Positions 1 to 6,971 of a DNA stretch of 10,736 nt are shown in pieces. The notes under the pieces were generated by a model. It saw only the letters and a program-made list of their open reading frames with translations, did no database searches and was not told the origin of the DNA. Position 1 is the first letter of the stretch, and each line of letters starts with the position of its first letter. The position numbers were made by a program, and so were the translations under genes. Where the stretch lies: the NCBI GenBank assembly GCA_041485385.1, contig JBGPJM010000175.1, positions 1 through 10,736 of the forward strand. Direction: 5' to 3'. This DNA is from JBGPJM01 sp041485385. GTDB lineage: Bacteria > Planctomycetota > Phycisphaerae > Phycisphaerales > UBA1924.

Positions 1-34
1 ACTCCTCCATCGTGGCGTGCGCTTCGACGTGCAT
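1..34 (-). CDS. 5' end of an unidentified gene, cut by the window edge
   Basis: A minus-strand ATG at 34-32 opens a frame that reads MHVEAHATMEE and runs off the left edge. The start is supported by a near-perfect Shine-Dalgarno sequence, AAGGAGG on the minus strand (40-46), five bases before the ATG. Eleven residues are too few to assign a family. It lies 119 bases downstream of the stop of the Tat-exported epimerase-like gene on the same strand, so co-transcription is possible, and I see no clear terminator hairpin between them. The gene call rests almost entirely on the ribosome binding site. Confidence 0.6.
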   Translation of the reverse strand, partial: MHVEAHATMEE

Positions 35-153
35 ACGAGCCTCCTTGCTCAATGAGCACAGGCAGTCTCGCATGCCGGCCGGCTTCGCGCAACCTAACGG
101 AAGCGCAACGGCGCGCGGGGATTAGGTGGGACCCGTATCAGCACCCAGCGCTC

Positions 154-1410
154 TCATTTCCCTTGCTTCTCCCGCCACGCCTTCACCACCTCCGCCTCGC
201 GCTCGGGCGAGATCCCGGCGCGGACCTTGGTGGGGTCGGCCAACTTGGGCCTCTCCTTCCCGTCTTTCTCCGCCTGTTCGATCAGCTCCTTCGTCACCCG
301 CTCGCGCCGCGCGACCTCCTTCGGCCACCACGCCAGCGTGTCCGCCACCGTCGCCTCGACGGGCCGGAACTTCAGCCCCGCCCCGGTCGCCTTGCTCACG
401 TTGCGCCGATGGAACCCCGCCGATTCGCCGCTGGGCGGCACCCACACCGGCATGTCCCCCCATGCCGAGACCTGCTTCTCCTCGAGGAACGCCGCGTCCA
501 CCCACGTGAAGCTCGCGTCGCTCCTGCTCGCGTCCTTGCACGCCTTCAGCAGCCTGCCGAGGGTCAGCCCGCTCTGCGGCCCGATCGCATCGAACGCGCC
601 CATCGTGCCGTTCTCGATCAGCATGACGATCCACTCCCCCAGGTCGCGCACATCGACAATCTGGATCGGGTCCTCGTGCGTGCCCGGCGACAGTACCTCG
701 CCCCCCTTCTGCACCCGCACCGGCCAATAGGTGAAGCGATCCGTCTGGTCCCCCGGTCCGACGATCAGCCCCGGGCGCACCACCGTCACGCGCCCGGGCA
801 TGGCCGCCTCGACCGTCTTCTCGCAGACCACCTTCAGCCCGCCGTAGTTCTCGAAGTTCTGCCCCATCGTCTCGACGCTCGGATCCGCCAGAGTGTTCAG
901 CTCCGCCGTCTCGTCGGCCCCCACCACCGAGTTGTCCTTGTACGCCGAGATGCTCGAGATGTACACGTACTGCCCCACCGCCGGCGCCAGCAGCTCCGCC
1001 GAGGCCTTGACGATGCGCTGGTACTGCCCGGACGTGTCCACCACCGCTGCCCATATCTTCCCCCGGAGGCTCTCCATCCCCCTGGGCGACGCTGCGTCCT
1101 TGTCGTCGGCCGTGAGGTTGGGGTCGCGGTTGCCGTAAAGGTGCTCGACCCCGTCGATCATGCCGATGCGCTTCTCCGTCCTGCCGCGGTTGAAGAGCGT
1201 CAGCGAGTGCCCCCGCGCCTTCGCGGCCTCCACCACCGCCGGGCCGACGAACCCCGTCCCGCCCAGGATGAGAATCTTCTTCGGCGCCCCCGCGCGGCCC
1301 CGTTCCGTCCTGCGCACCCCAGTCGCGCAGCCCAGGCCCGCCCCGCTCATCGCCATGATCCCCGCCGTCGCCGCCGAGGTCATCATGAACTCCCGTCGTG
1401 TCGCCGCCAT
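154..1410 (-). CDS. Tat-exported NAD-dependent epimerase/dehydratase-like protein
   Basis: This is an extended short-chain dehydrogenase/reductase-type protein of 418 residues. The N-terminus carries a twin-arginine export signal: TRREFMM at residues 4-10, then a mild hydrophobic stretch ending in GLGC at 25-28, which is only a weak lipobox because position -3 is Gly. The Rossmann dinucleotide motif GGTGFVG is at 50-56, NRG at 74-76, and YISSISAY at 150-157. A YxxxK pair, Y189 and K193, fits the SDR catalytic Tyr/Lys, and RPG at 212-214 is typical of the NAD-epimerase family. The C-terminal part has GLKFRP (345-350) and TLAWW (358-362), seen in reductases of this group. The substrate cannot be named. 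The frame is open upstream to 1683, but the ATG at 1410 is preferred: it follows GGAGAAGAGG and puts the RR motif at residues 5-6. The protein probably folds with NAD(P) in the cytoplasm and is exported folded. It is divergent from the transporter gene. Confidence 0.88.
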   Translation of the reverse strand: MAATRREFMMTSAATAGIMAMSGAGLGCATGVRRTERGRAGAPKKILILGGTGFVGPAVVEAAKARGHSLTLFNRGRTEKRIGMIDGVEHLYGNRDPNLTADDKDAASPRGMESLRGKIWAAVVDTSGQYQRIVKASAELLAPAVGQYVYISSISAYKDNSVVGADETAELNTLADPSVETMGQNFENYGGLKVVCEKTVEAAMPGRVTVVRPGLIVGPGDQTDRFTYWPVRVQKGGEVLSPGTHEDPIQIVDVRDLGEWIVMLIENGTMGAFDAIGPQSGLTLGRLLKACKDASRSDASFTWVDAAFLEEKQVSAWGDMPVWVPPSGESAGFHRRNVSKATGAGLKFRPVEATVADTLAWWPKEVARRERVTKELIEQAEKDGKERPKLADPTKVRAGISPEREAEVVKAWREKQGK

Positions 1411-1658
1411 CCTCTTCTCCGCTGGTCTCCGCCGCCGCCCTCCCGCGCCCCGCCCGCCGCGCACGCACCCCGTCGTGTGGCGTCGCGACCCTTTCCTACT
1501 CCCGCCCCACGCGAAAGTTGCAGCGCGACCGCGCGACCGCGCCCCGCCCCCGCGACCCCGTGCCTTGACGTCCTCGCACATCCGCTGCATCCTTGCACGC
1601 TCCACGCGGTATCCGTCCCACGCACCGGCGCGCTCCGGGAAGGGGCCCACGAGCACAC

Positions 1659-3083
1659 ATGTCCACCCTCGCACACGGCGCATCGCCCAATGACGGCCGC
1701 TGGCTGCACCGGCTCGTCCTCCTCCGCCCGGGCGAGCTCAAGCCGATGCTCCTCTCCGGCGCGTACTTCTTCTTCCTCCTCGCCGCGTACTACATCATGC
1801 GCCCGCTGCGCGATGCGCTGGGCATCAGCGGCGAGCTCAGGAACCTCCCCTGGCTCTGGACCGGCACCACCGCCGCGATGGTCCTCGCCACGCCGGTCTT
1901 CAGCGCCCTGGTCTCGCGCCTGCCGCGCCGGCGTTTCATCCCGCTCACGTACCGCTTCTTCGCGCTCAACATCCTGCTCTTCTTCGCCCTCTTCAAGCTC
2001 GCCCCCACCCAGGCGCAGCTCGGCATCGGGTACGCCTTCTACATCTGGCTCAGCGTCTTCAACCTCTTCGCCGTGTCGGTCTTCTGGGGCTTCACGGCCG
2101 ACATGTACACGCACGAGCAGAGCAAGCGCCTCTTCGGCACGATCGCCATCGGCGGCACGCTCGGCGCGATCTTCGGCTCCTCCATCCCCGCCACGCTCGC
2201 CCGCGCGCTCGGGCCCGCCAACCTGCTGCCGATCTCGATTATCCTCCTTGAGCTGGCCGTGCAGTGCGTGCTCCGCCTCGTGCGCCATTTCGGCATCGAC
2301 GAGCAGGGCGCGATCGATACGCCGCCGGCCCTTCGCTCCCCGGAGCCCGGCCAGGGCGTGCTGAAGGGCATCGCGCTGGTCTGCCGCTCCCCCTACCTGC
2401 TGCTGATCGCCCTCTACATGCTGCTCTTCTCGGTCACCTCCACCTTCCTCTTCTTCGAGCAGGCCCGCGTCGTCAAGGCCGCCTTCACCGACGCCGCGTC
2501 ACGCACCGCCGTCCTCGCCCGGATCGACGTCATCGTCAACATCCTCGCGCTCTTCACCCAGCTCTTCCTCACCGGCCGCTTCATCACCCGCCTGGGCATC
2601 GCAACCGCCCTGGCGCTCCTGCCGGTCCTGACCCTCGGCGGCTTCGCGCTCCTTATCGCCATGCCGGGCCTCTGGCCGGTCCTCGTCTTCCAGGTCCTCC
2701 GCCGCTCCATGCACTACGCCGTCGACCGCCCCACGCGCGAGGTCCTCTACACCGTCCTGGGCCCCGACGAAAAATACAAATCCAAGAGCTTCATCGACAC
2801 CGTCGTCTACCGCGCCGGCGACCTCACCGGCGCATGGATGCAGCCCCTCCTCAGCGGCCTGGGCTGGATCGTCGCGGCCGTCGCCGCCGCGATCTCCGCC
2901 ACATGGCTCGCCACCGCCCTCGCCCTGGCCGCCCTGCACCGCCGCAAGCTCAATCCGCCCCCGCGCGTGCCCCGATGCGCATCGTGCGGCTACATCCTCG
3001 TCGGCCTGCGTGACCCCGTCTGCCCCGAATGCGGCCGCCCCGTCCCACCGTCCCCCGCGCAGCAGACCACCAACCCCGCCTGA
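1659..3083 (+). CDS. MFS / nucleotide-translocase-like transporter with C-terminal zinc ribbon
   Basis: A polytopic inner-membrane protein of 474 residues with about 11-12 hydrophobic segments, the first at about 30-48. The segment YYIMRPLRDALG (44-55) and the stretch at 356-389 (DRPTREVLYTVL, then YKSKSFIDTVVYRAGD) are characteristic of bacterial MFS proteins related to the TLC ATP/ADP translocases. The substrate is unknown; ADP/ATP exchange would be over-calling. After the last helix (about 403-427) comes a soluble tail with four cysteines, C440, C443, C455 and C458, in the pattern CASCGY-x9-PVCPECGRP, a zinc-ribbon signature. The ATG at 1659 is chosen because it leaves a short cytosolic N-terminus before the first helix. 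A purine run (GGAAGGGG, 1638-1645) lies 13 bases upstream, which is rather far. An in-frame ATG at 1593 is possible but would add an unlikely Arg/His-rich leader. The gene converges on the HEAT-like gene with 24 bases between stops. Confidence 0.85.
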   Translation: MSTLAHGASPNDGRWLHRLVLLRPGELKPMLLSGAYFFFLLAAYYIMRPLRDALGISGELRNLPWLWTGTTAAMVLATPVFSALVSRLPRRRFIPLTYRFFALNILLFFALFKLAPTQAQLGIGYAFYIWLSVFNLFAVSVFWGFTADMYTHEQSKRLFGTIAIGGTLGAIFGSSIPATLARALGPANLLPISIILLELAVQCVLRLVRHFGIDEQGAIDTPPALRSPEPGQGVLKGIALVCRSPYLLLIALYMLLFSVTSTFLFFEQARVVKAAFTDAASRTAVLARIDVIVNILALFTQLFLTGRFITRLGIATALALLPVLTLGGFALLIAMPGLWPVLVFQVLRRSMHYAVDRPTREVLYTVLGPDEKYKSKSFIDTVVYRAGDLTGAWMQPLLSGLGWIVAAVAAAISATWLATALALAALHRRKLNPPPRVPRCASCGYILVGLRDPVCPECGRPVPPSPAQQTTNPA

Positions 3084-3107
3084 CCCCCGCCCCGCCGCAC
3101 AACGATT

Positions 3108-4175
3108 TTACTTCGGCTTGCTCGCCGCGAGCTGCTGCCGGTACGGCAGGAACTCCTTGGCGTACCAATCCATCCACGCCTTGTTGTCCCACCCAAGGCC
3201 GTCGGTCTTGCGCCCGTTCCAGCCGGCGTTGCCCAGCCCCACGAGCTGGCGGTGCACCTCGACGCGGTAGGTGATCACGACCGCGTCGATGATCCGCATC
3301 ACCGTTCCCTCGGTCAGCACGCTGACGGTCGGGTCGAACGCCACCGCGCTGTTGCCCACCACCGGCGTGAGGTCGCTCACGAACGCCCGCTGCTTGCCGA
3401 CCTGGATGATCGCCAGCGCCCCGTTATCCTCGCCCCCCCCGCCACCGCCTCCCCCGCCACCGCCTCCGCCGGTGATCTGCGCGTTCACCAGCAGCGGGAT
3501 CAGCTCGAAGAGCTTGAGCGTGCCGGCCAGGTTTGCCGCCGACACCACCTGCTCGTCCCCGCTCTGCTGCAGGCCGTTCTCCACGACCTTCTTGATGCGC
3601 CAAGGCACGAGCGAGCCGTCGTCGCTCTCGCTCCCGATCGCCCCGATCTCCCTCATCCGCCTCACCAGCCGCTCGCCCGCCTGATCGCGGAACCACTTGT
3701 CCTTGTCGAACACCGCCGACCACGCCAGCGCCGCGTCCCCCTCGTCAGACCTGGCATCCATGAAATGATCGAGCACCGCGCCGCGCACGTCCTGCTGCTC
3801 GCGCTCGAACAGGCTGATCAGGCTCGCGTACATCATCGGGTCCGTGAACTGACGGACCTTCGAGATACCGATCTGACGGATCTCCACGTTGCGCATCGTG
3901 CCGAAGTACTTGGCCCGGATCTTCTTCAGCTCGCGCAGGGCTTCCTTCTTCGTCGGCGGCACCGGCTCGTCGGATTGATCGGGCACGAGCTGGTGATCGA
4001 GGTGCGGCGAGAGGAGAGGTTTCGTCGAGGGGGTCTTGTCACCGGGCCAGCCGCCCCCGGGAAGACCGTGCTGGGCCATCGCCGCGGGGCACGCAGCCAG
4101 TGCCGCACCCGCCGCAACCACCATCGTCGCGCCACGCCCACCGCTCCACCGACGGCCGCTTCGCCCAAATGCCAT
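3108..4175 (-). CDS. Secreted HEAT-repeat-like protein with polyglycine run
   Basis: I do not recognise a specific family. The product (355 residues) begins with a Sec-type signal: a basic segment, a hydrophobic stretch VVAAGAALAACPAAMAQ, and probable cleavage after AMA near residue 34. The first half of the mature protein (about 75-230) is helical and looks like degenerate HEAT repeats, with phrases such as DPMMYASLISLFE, VRGAVLDHFMD and FRDQAGERLVRRM. Thirteen consecutive glycines (236-248) then link to a C-terminal domain with several hydrophobic, possibly beta-rich stretches (ALAIIQVGKQRAFVSDLTPVV) and a Trp-rich end (WDNKAWMDWYAKEF). HEAT-like proteins usually act as scaffolds, and a periplasmic location is inferred. 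The start at 4175 is chosen over the ATG six bases upstream (4181) because GGAG sits 7 bases before it and only 1 base before the other. The nearest upstream same-strand gene ends 181 bases away, so it may have its own promoter. Confidence 0.8.
   Translation of the reverse strand: MAFGRSGRRWSGGRGATMVVAAGAALAACPAAMAQHGLPGGGWPGDKTPSTKPLLSPHLDHQLVPDQSDEPVPPTKKEALRELKKIRAKYFGTMRNVEIRQIGISKVRQFTDPMMYASLISLFEREQQDVRGAVLDHFMDARSDEGDAALAWSAVFDKDKWFRDQAGERLVRRMREIGAIGSESDDGSLVPWRIKKVVENGLQQSGDEQVVSAANLAGTLKLFELIPLLVNAQITGGGGGGGGGGGGGEDNGALAIIQVGKQRAFVSDLTPVVGNSAVAFDPTVSVLTEGTVMRIIDAVVITYRVEVHRQLVGLGNAGWNGRKTDGLGWDNKAWMDWYAKEFLPYRQQLAASKPK
3432..3470 (-). repeat. GC-rich glycine-codon tract (13 Gly) with C8 run
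   Basis: The tract encodes 13 consecutive glycines in the HEAT-like protein. On the plus strand it contains a run of eight C (3433-3440) and the 12-base unit CCGCCACCGCCT twice, at 3439-3450 and 3454-3465, spaced 15 bases apart. Length changes of the 15-base unit would stay in frame, while slippage in the C8 run would not. Confidence 0.85.
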
Positions 4176-4182
4176 GTCCATG

Positions 4183-4186
4183 CTCC
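4183..4186 (-). promoter_or_regulatory. Ribosome binding site that decides the start of the HEAT-like gene
   Basis: On the minus strand the bases read GGAG. Two in-frame ATGs follow, at 4181 and 4175. The spacing is 1 base to the first and 7 bases to the second, so the second is the likely start and the first two codons of the longest reading are probably not translated. Confidence 0.6.
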
Positions 4187-4210
4187 AAGGGCTCCGTGGG
4201 TCGTGCCCCT

Positions 4211-4246
4211 ATCAGTCCTATCCGTCCCATCAGTCCCATCCGCACC
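4211..4246 (+). repeat. Nonamer tandem array (ATCMGTCCY family), locus 1
   Basis: Four contiguous 9-base units read ATCAGTCCT, ATCCGTCCC, ATCAGTCCC and ATCCGCACC. They are followed by a C-rich tract with looser repeats up to about 4280. The array lies in the spacer just upstream of the minus-strand HEAT-like gene, in what would be its leader or promoter region. Confidence 0.85.
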
Positions 4247-4356
4247 CACGTGCACCCACCACCCCTCCACCACCCCTCCCCTCTATAAGACGCTCCAACC
4301 CCCCAGGTGTTTCCTCTCTTCCGGCGATCGTCCCCAACTGCGGCAACCACAGGAGT

Positions 4357-5178
4357 TTAGTTCCTCTCCAGCCGGGTGATCTGCCCCTCCAGCCCCAGCC
4401 TCGTCTTCACCGCCGCGGCCTCCTGACGGGATACGAACTCGCCCACCTGCACCGTGTACATCGTCTTCCCCTTGTTCACCTCCGTCAGGATCCGCGGCTC
4501 GCCCGCCCCCCCTGTCCTGGCCGTCTCGCGGACCTGCCCCGCCCGCCTCTCCGCGTTCCCGAAACTCGAGAACGCCCCAAGCTGCACCGTGAACCGCCAC
4601 CCCGCCAGCCGCTCCCTCAGCTCCCCCTTCAGCGATTCGCTCACCGCCGTCCGCATCCCGCTCGCGTACTGCGCGTTCGCGGCCTCCTTCCGTCCCAGGC
4701 TGAGCAGCATGTCGCCCCCGTACATCGCGGCCTTGGCCGCCTCGTCCCCGGTCAGCTTCGACGCCGCCTCCGTCAGCAGATCCGCCGCGCCGCGCTTGTC
4801 CCCTTCCTCCTGCGCGATCAGCCCCAGCGCGGCCCCGGCGCGACCCGCCAGCTCCCGGTCGCCGTGCGTGAGCAGCGGGCGCAGCAGCCGCTTGGCCTCC
4901 GCGCGCTGCCCCTCGGCCTGTGCCGAGAGGCCGGCGATCAGCGCGGCCTGATCCCGCGCCAGGCCCGACGACGACGCCATCTTCTTCTCGGCCCCCGCCT
5001 TGGCCTGAAGGTACTGCCCGTGCTTGTACTGCTCGATGTACGCGTCCCCCGGCGCGCCCGCCGACCTGGCCCCGCCCCCGCCGCACGCCACCAACGCGCC
5101 CACGCACACCGCGCAGACCGCCGCGACAGCGCCCCACCGGGCCGGAGTCCACAATCGTTCCTGCCGCGCTCGTCGCAT
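4357..5178 (-). CDS. SPOR-domain lipoprotein
   Basis: A lipoprotein of 273 residues. A basic start (MRRARQER) is followed by a hydrophobic stretch and a clear lipobox LVAC at 29-32, so Cys32 is the predicted lipidated residue, followed by four glycines. Residues about 45-190 are Ala-rich and helical, with TPR-like units (AYIEQYKHGQYLQAKAGAEK; LGRKEAANAQYASGM). The C-terminus (about 194-272) is a SPOR domain: the pattern FTVQLGAFSSFGNAER is followed by a second half with YTVQVGEFVSRQEAAAVKTRL. SPOR domains bind peptidoglycan strands stripped of stem peptides, often at the division site, so a role in cell-wall or division-related envelope work is likely, acting from the lipid-anchored periplasmic face. 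The start is well supported by AAGGAG five bases before the ATG. Confidence is high for the domain and moderate for the cellular role, since septal localisation in planctomycetes, many of which lack FtsZ, is not a given. Confidence 0.9.
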   Translation of the reverse strand: MRRARQERLWTPARWGAVAAVCAVCVGALVACGGGGARSAGAPGDAYIEQYKHGQYLQAKAGAEKKMASSSGLARDQAALIAGLSAQAEGQRAEAKRLLRPLLTHGDRELAGRAGAALGLIAQEEGDKRGAADLLTEAASKLTGDEAAKAAMYGGDMLLSLGRKEAANAQYASGMRTAVSESLKGELRERLAGWRFTVQLGAFSSFGNAERRAGQVRETARTGGAGEPRILTEVNKGKTMYTVQVGEFVSRQEAAAVKTRLGLEGQITRLERN

Positions 5179-5242
5179 ACACGCTCCTTCGCCCCGATCC
5201 TACGGCGACAACATCGACCAATCCCCACGCGCCCCGCCAGCA

Positions 5243-5306
5243 GTGAGAAGGTGAGTTGGTGAGAGGGTGAGGGGGTGAGAGGGTGAGAGGGTGGTTGGGT
5301 GAATAA
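5243..5306 (+). repeat. Octamer tandem array, consensus GTGAGAGG, 8 units
   Basis: Eight contiguous 8-base units begin at 5243, 5251, 5259, 5267, 5275, 5283, 5291 and 5299. The best copies (5259, 5275, 5283) are exactly GTGAGAGG and the last two are degenerate. The array lies in the spacer between the divergent SPOR lipoprotein and acyl-CoA synthetase genes. Its reverse complement occurs about 40 bases downstream. Confidence 0.9.
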
Positions 5307-5346
5307 AGAACCGGCGCCTCATGCCACCCACCGCACCTTGCGGTAA

Positions 5347-5378
5347 CCTCTCACCCCATCGCCCTCTCACCCTCCCCT
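5347..5378 (+). repeat. Inverted octamer array, CCTCTCAC units
   Basis: Units CCTCTCAC (5347-5354), CCCATCGC (5355-5362), CCTCTCAC (5363-5370) and CCTCCCCT (5371-5378) keep the 8-base period. CCTCTCAC is the exact reverse complement of GTGAGAGG in the upstream array. Between the two arrays sits a small perfect hairpin, ACCGCA / TGCGGT (5330-5335 with 5339-5344, loop of 3). Confidence 0.85.
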
Positions 5379-5381
5379 CCC

Positions 5382-5419
5382 CACTCAGCACCTAGCACTC
5401 AGCACTCAGCACTTCGCAC
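5382..5419 (+). repeat. Heptamer tandem array, consensus CACTCAG
   Basis: Five contiguous 7-base units read CACTCAG, CACCTAG, CACTCAG, CACTCAG and CACTTCG, followed by CAC. The array ends 5 bases before the GTG start of the acyl-CoA synthetase and leaves no room for a Shine-Dalgarno sequence. An 18-base segment (5390-5407) recurs perfectly inverted at 6924-6941. Confidence 0.9.
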
Positions 5420-5424
5420 CCCCC

Positions 5425-6939
5425 GTGTCCATCCACTGGCCCATCATCCGCCGCTGTCTCCGCTCGCCGATGCGCGTCGCCGTCATCGACGACACCCGTT
5501 CCTACCGATCCATCGACCTGCTCGTCGGCGCCCTCCACCTGGCCGCGCACCTCCAGTCTCGCTCCGTTTCCACGACCCTCGGCGTGCTCCTCCCCACCAG
5601 CGGCATGTTCCCTATCGCGGCCTTGGCCGGCTGGATGCTCGGCAAGATCATCGTCCCCCTCAACTACCTCCTCAGGACCGAGGAGCTCCAGTACGTCATA
5701 GACAACTGCGGCGCCGACACCGTCGTCACCGTCGGTCCCATGCTCGACTTCCTCGGCGCGACGCCAAAGGGCGTCTCCCTCGTCCGTCTTGAGGACCTCA
5801 ACTTCAGGTCCGTACCGGAGCCCCTCTGGCCCGCCCGCCCCGCGCAGGGCGACCTGGGCCTGCTGCTCTACACCTCCGGGACCAGCGGCAAGCCCAAGGG
5901 CGTCATGCTCACCCACGGGAACATCTCCGCCAACATCTCGCAGATCGCCCGCTGGGTGCATTTCACGCGCCAAGACACCCTCCTGGGCGTGCTGCCGCAG
6001 TTCCATTCCTTCGGCCTCACCGTGCTCACGCTCCTGCCCCTCACCATCGGCTGCCGGGTGATCTACACCGCCCGCTTCGTCCCCGGCAAGCTCGTCCGCC
6101 TTCTCCGCCAGCACCGCCCCACCGTCTTCATCGCCATCCCGTCGATGTACAACGCCCTGCTACACGTCAAGGGCGCCGTCCCCGAGGATTTCGCCTCGCT
6201 CCGCTACATCGTCTCCGGCGGCGAGCCCCTCCCCGACGCCGTGCTCACCGCCTTCCGCGAGCGCTTCGGCGTCACCATCAACGAGGGGTACGGCCTCACC
6301 GAGACCTCGCCCGTGACCAACTGGTGCCGCCCCCACGAGTTCCGCCCGCGCTCCGTCGGCAAGCCCCTCCCGGACATCGTCCAGCACATCATCGACCCCG
6401 AAACCGGCCGGCGGCTCCCCCCGGGCCGCGACGGCGAGGTCCGCATGCGCGGCCCCAACATCATGCAGGGCTACTACAACCTCCCCGCCGAAACCGCCGC
6501 GGCCTTCGACAGCGCCGGCTTCTTCCGCACCGGCGACATCGGGCGCCACGACGACGACGGCCGCCTCTACATCACCGGGCGTCTCAAGGAAATGCTCATC
6601 GTCGGCGGCGAGAACGTCTTCCCGCGCGAGATCGAGGAGGTGCTCAACAAGCACCCCGCCGTGAAGGACTCCGGCGTCGTCGGCCTCTCCGACCCGATGC
6701 GCGGCGAGGTGCCCATCGCCTTCGTCGAGCTCAAGGACGACCCGCCCGAGTCCGGCACCCCGGCCCGTTTCGACGAGCGGGCCCTGATCACCTGGTGCCG
6801 CCAGAACCTCGCCGGGTACAAGGTCCCCGGCGAGATCCGCCGCGTCGACGCCCTGCCTCGCAGCGCCACCGGCAAGGTCCTGCGCCGCGAACTGAAGAAG
6901 CTCGTAGAGGCAGGGAGTGCAGGGAGTGCTGAGTGCTAG
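5425..6939 (+). CDS. AMP-forming acyl-CoA synthetase (ANL superfamily)
   Basis: A ligase of 504 residues that should activate a carboxylic acid with ATP to an acyl-adenylate and transfer it to CoA. All ANL core motifs are present in order: the phosphate-binding loop YTSGTSGKPKG (149-159), the adenine-binding motif YGLTE (289-293), TGD (369-371), the hinge GRLKEMLI (385-392) before GGENVFPREIE, and the C-terminal catalytic lysine K484 in SATGKVLRREL. The length matches short/medium-chain or broad FadD-like enzymes; the chain length of the substrate cannot be read. The start is taken as the GTG at 5425, which keeps WPIIRRCLRSP ahead of the usual RVAVID segment. An ATG at 5470 is the alternative. 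No Shine-Dalgarno is visible because a heptamer array abuts the start. The last ten codons (EAGSAGSAEC) are themselves repeat DNA: two GCAGGGAGT nonamers, then heptamers that supply the TAG stop. Confidence 0.9.
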   Translation: MSIHWPIIRRCLRSPMRVAVIDDTRSYRSIDLLVGALHLAAHLQSRSVSTTLGVLLPTSGMFPIAALAGWMLGKIIVPLNYLLRTEELQYVIDNCGADTVVTVGPMLDFLGATPKGVSLVRLEDLNFRSVPEPLWPARPAQGDLGLLLYTSGTSGKPKGVMLTHGNISANISQIARWVHFTRQDTLLGVLPQFHSFGLTVLTLLPLTIGCRVIYTARFVPGKLVRLLRQHRPTVFIAIPSMYNALLHVKGAVPEDFASLRYIVSGGEPLPDAVLTAFRERFGVTINEGYGLTETSPVTNWCRPHEFRPRSVGKPLPDIVQHIIDPETGRRLPPGRDGEVRMRGPNIMQGYYNLPAETAAAFDSAGFFRTGDIGRHDDDGRLYITGRLKEMLIVGGENVFPREIEEVLNKHPAVKDSGVVGLSDPMRGEVPIAFVELKDDPPESGTPARFDERALITWCRQNLAGYKVPGEIRRVDALPRSATGKVLRRELKKLVEAGSAGSAEC

Positions 6940-6951
6940 GTTCTAAGTGCT
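6910..6951 (+). repeat. Nonamer plus heptamer array overlapping the acyl-CoA synthetase stop codon
   Basis: Two GCAGGGAGT nonamers (6910-6918, 6919-6927) merge into 7-base units GAGTGCT (6924-6930), GAGTGCT (6931-6937), AGGTTCT and AAGTGCT. The first half is coding and the TAG stop (6937-6939) lies inside a heptamer. The 18 bases 6924-6941 are the exact reverse complement of 5390-5407 upstream of the gene. Confidence 0.9.
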
Positions 6952-6971
6952 ATGTCTCAACCGACCCCCCT

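Noticed and set aside
1564..1614. TTGACG as a promoter for the transporter gene.
   Set aside because: No -10 hexamer lies at 15-19 bases; the nearest TATC-like word is too far away.
52..2364. A very long plus-strand open frame of 770 codons.
   Set aside because: It is antisense to the Tat-exported epimerase and then out of frame with the transporter. The translation is Arg/Pro/His-rich with no domain, as expected from high GC on the opposite strand.
4281..4350. TTATAG on the minus strand as a -10 element for the HEAT-like gene.
   Set aside because: No -35-like hexamer at a suitable distance; the surroundings are purine runs.
5243..5419. The tandem arrays considered as a CRISPR.
   Set aside because: Units are 7-8 bases, contiguous and degenerate, with no spacers and no cas genes nearby.
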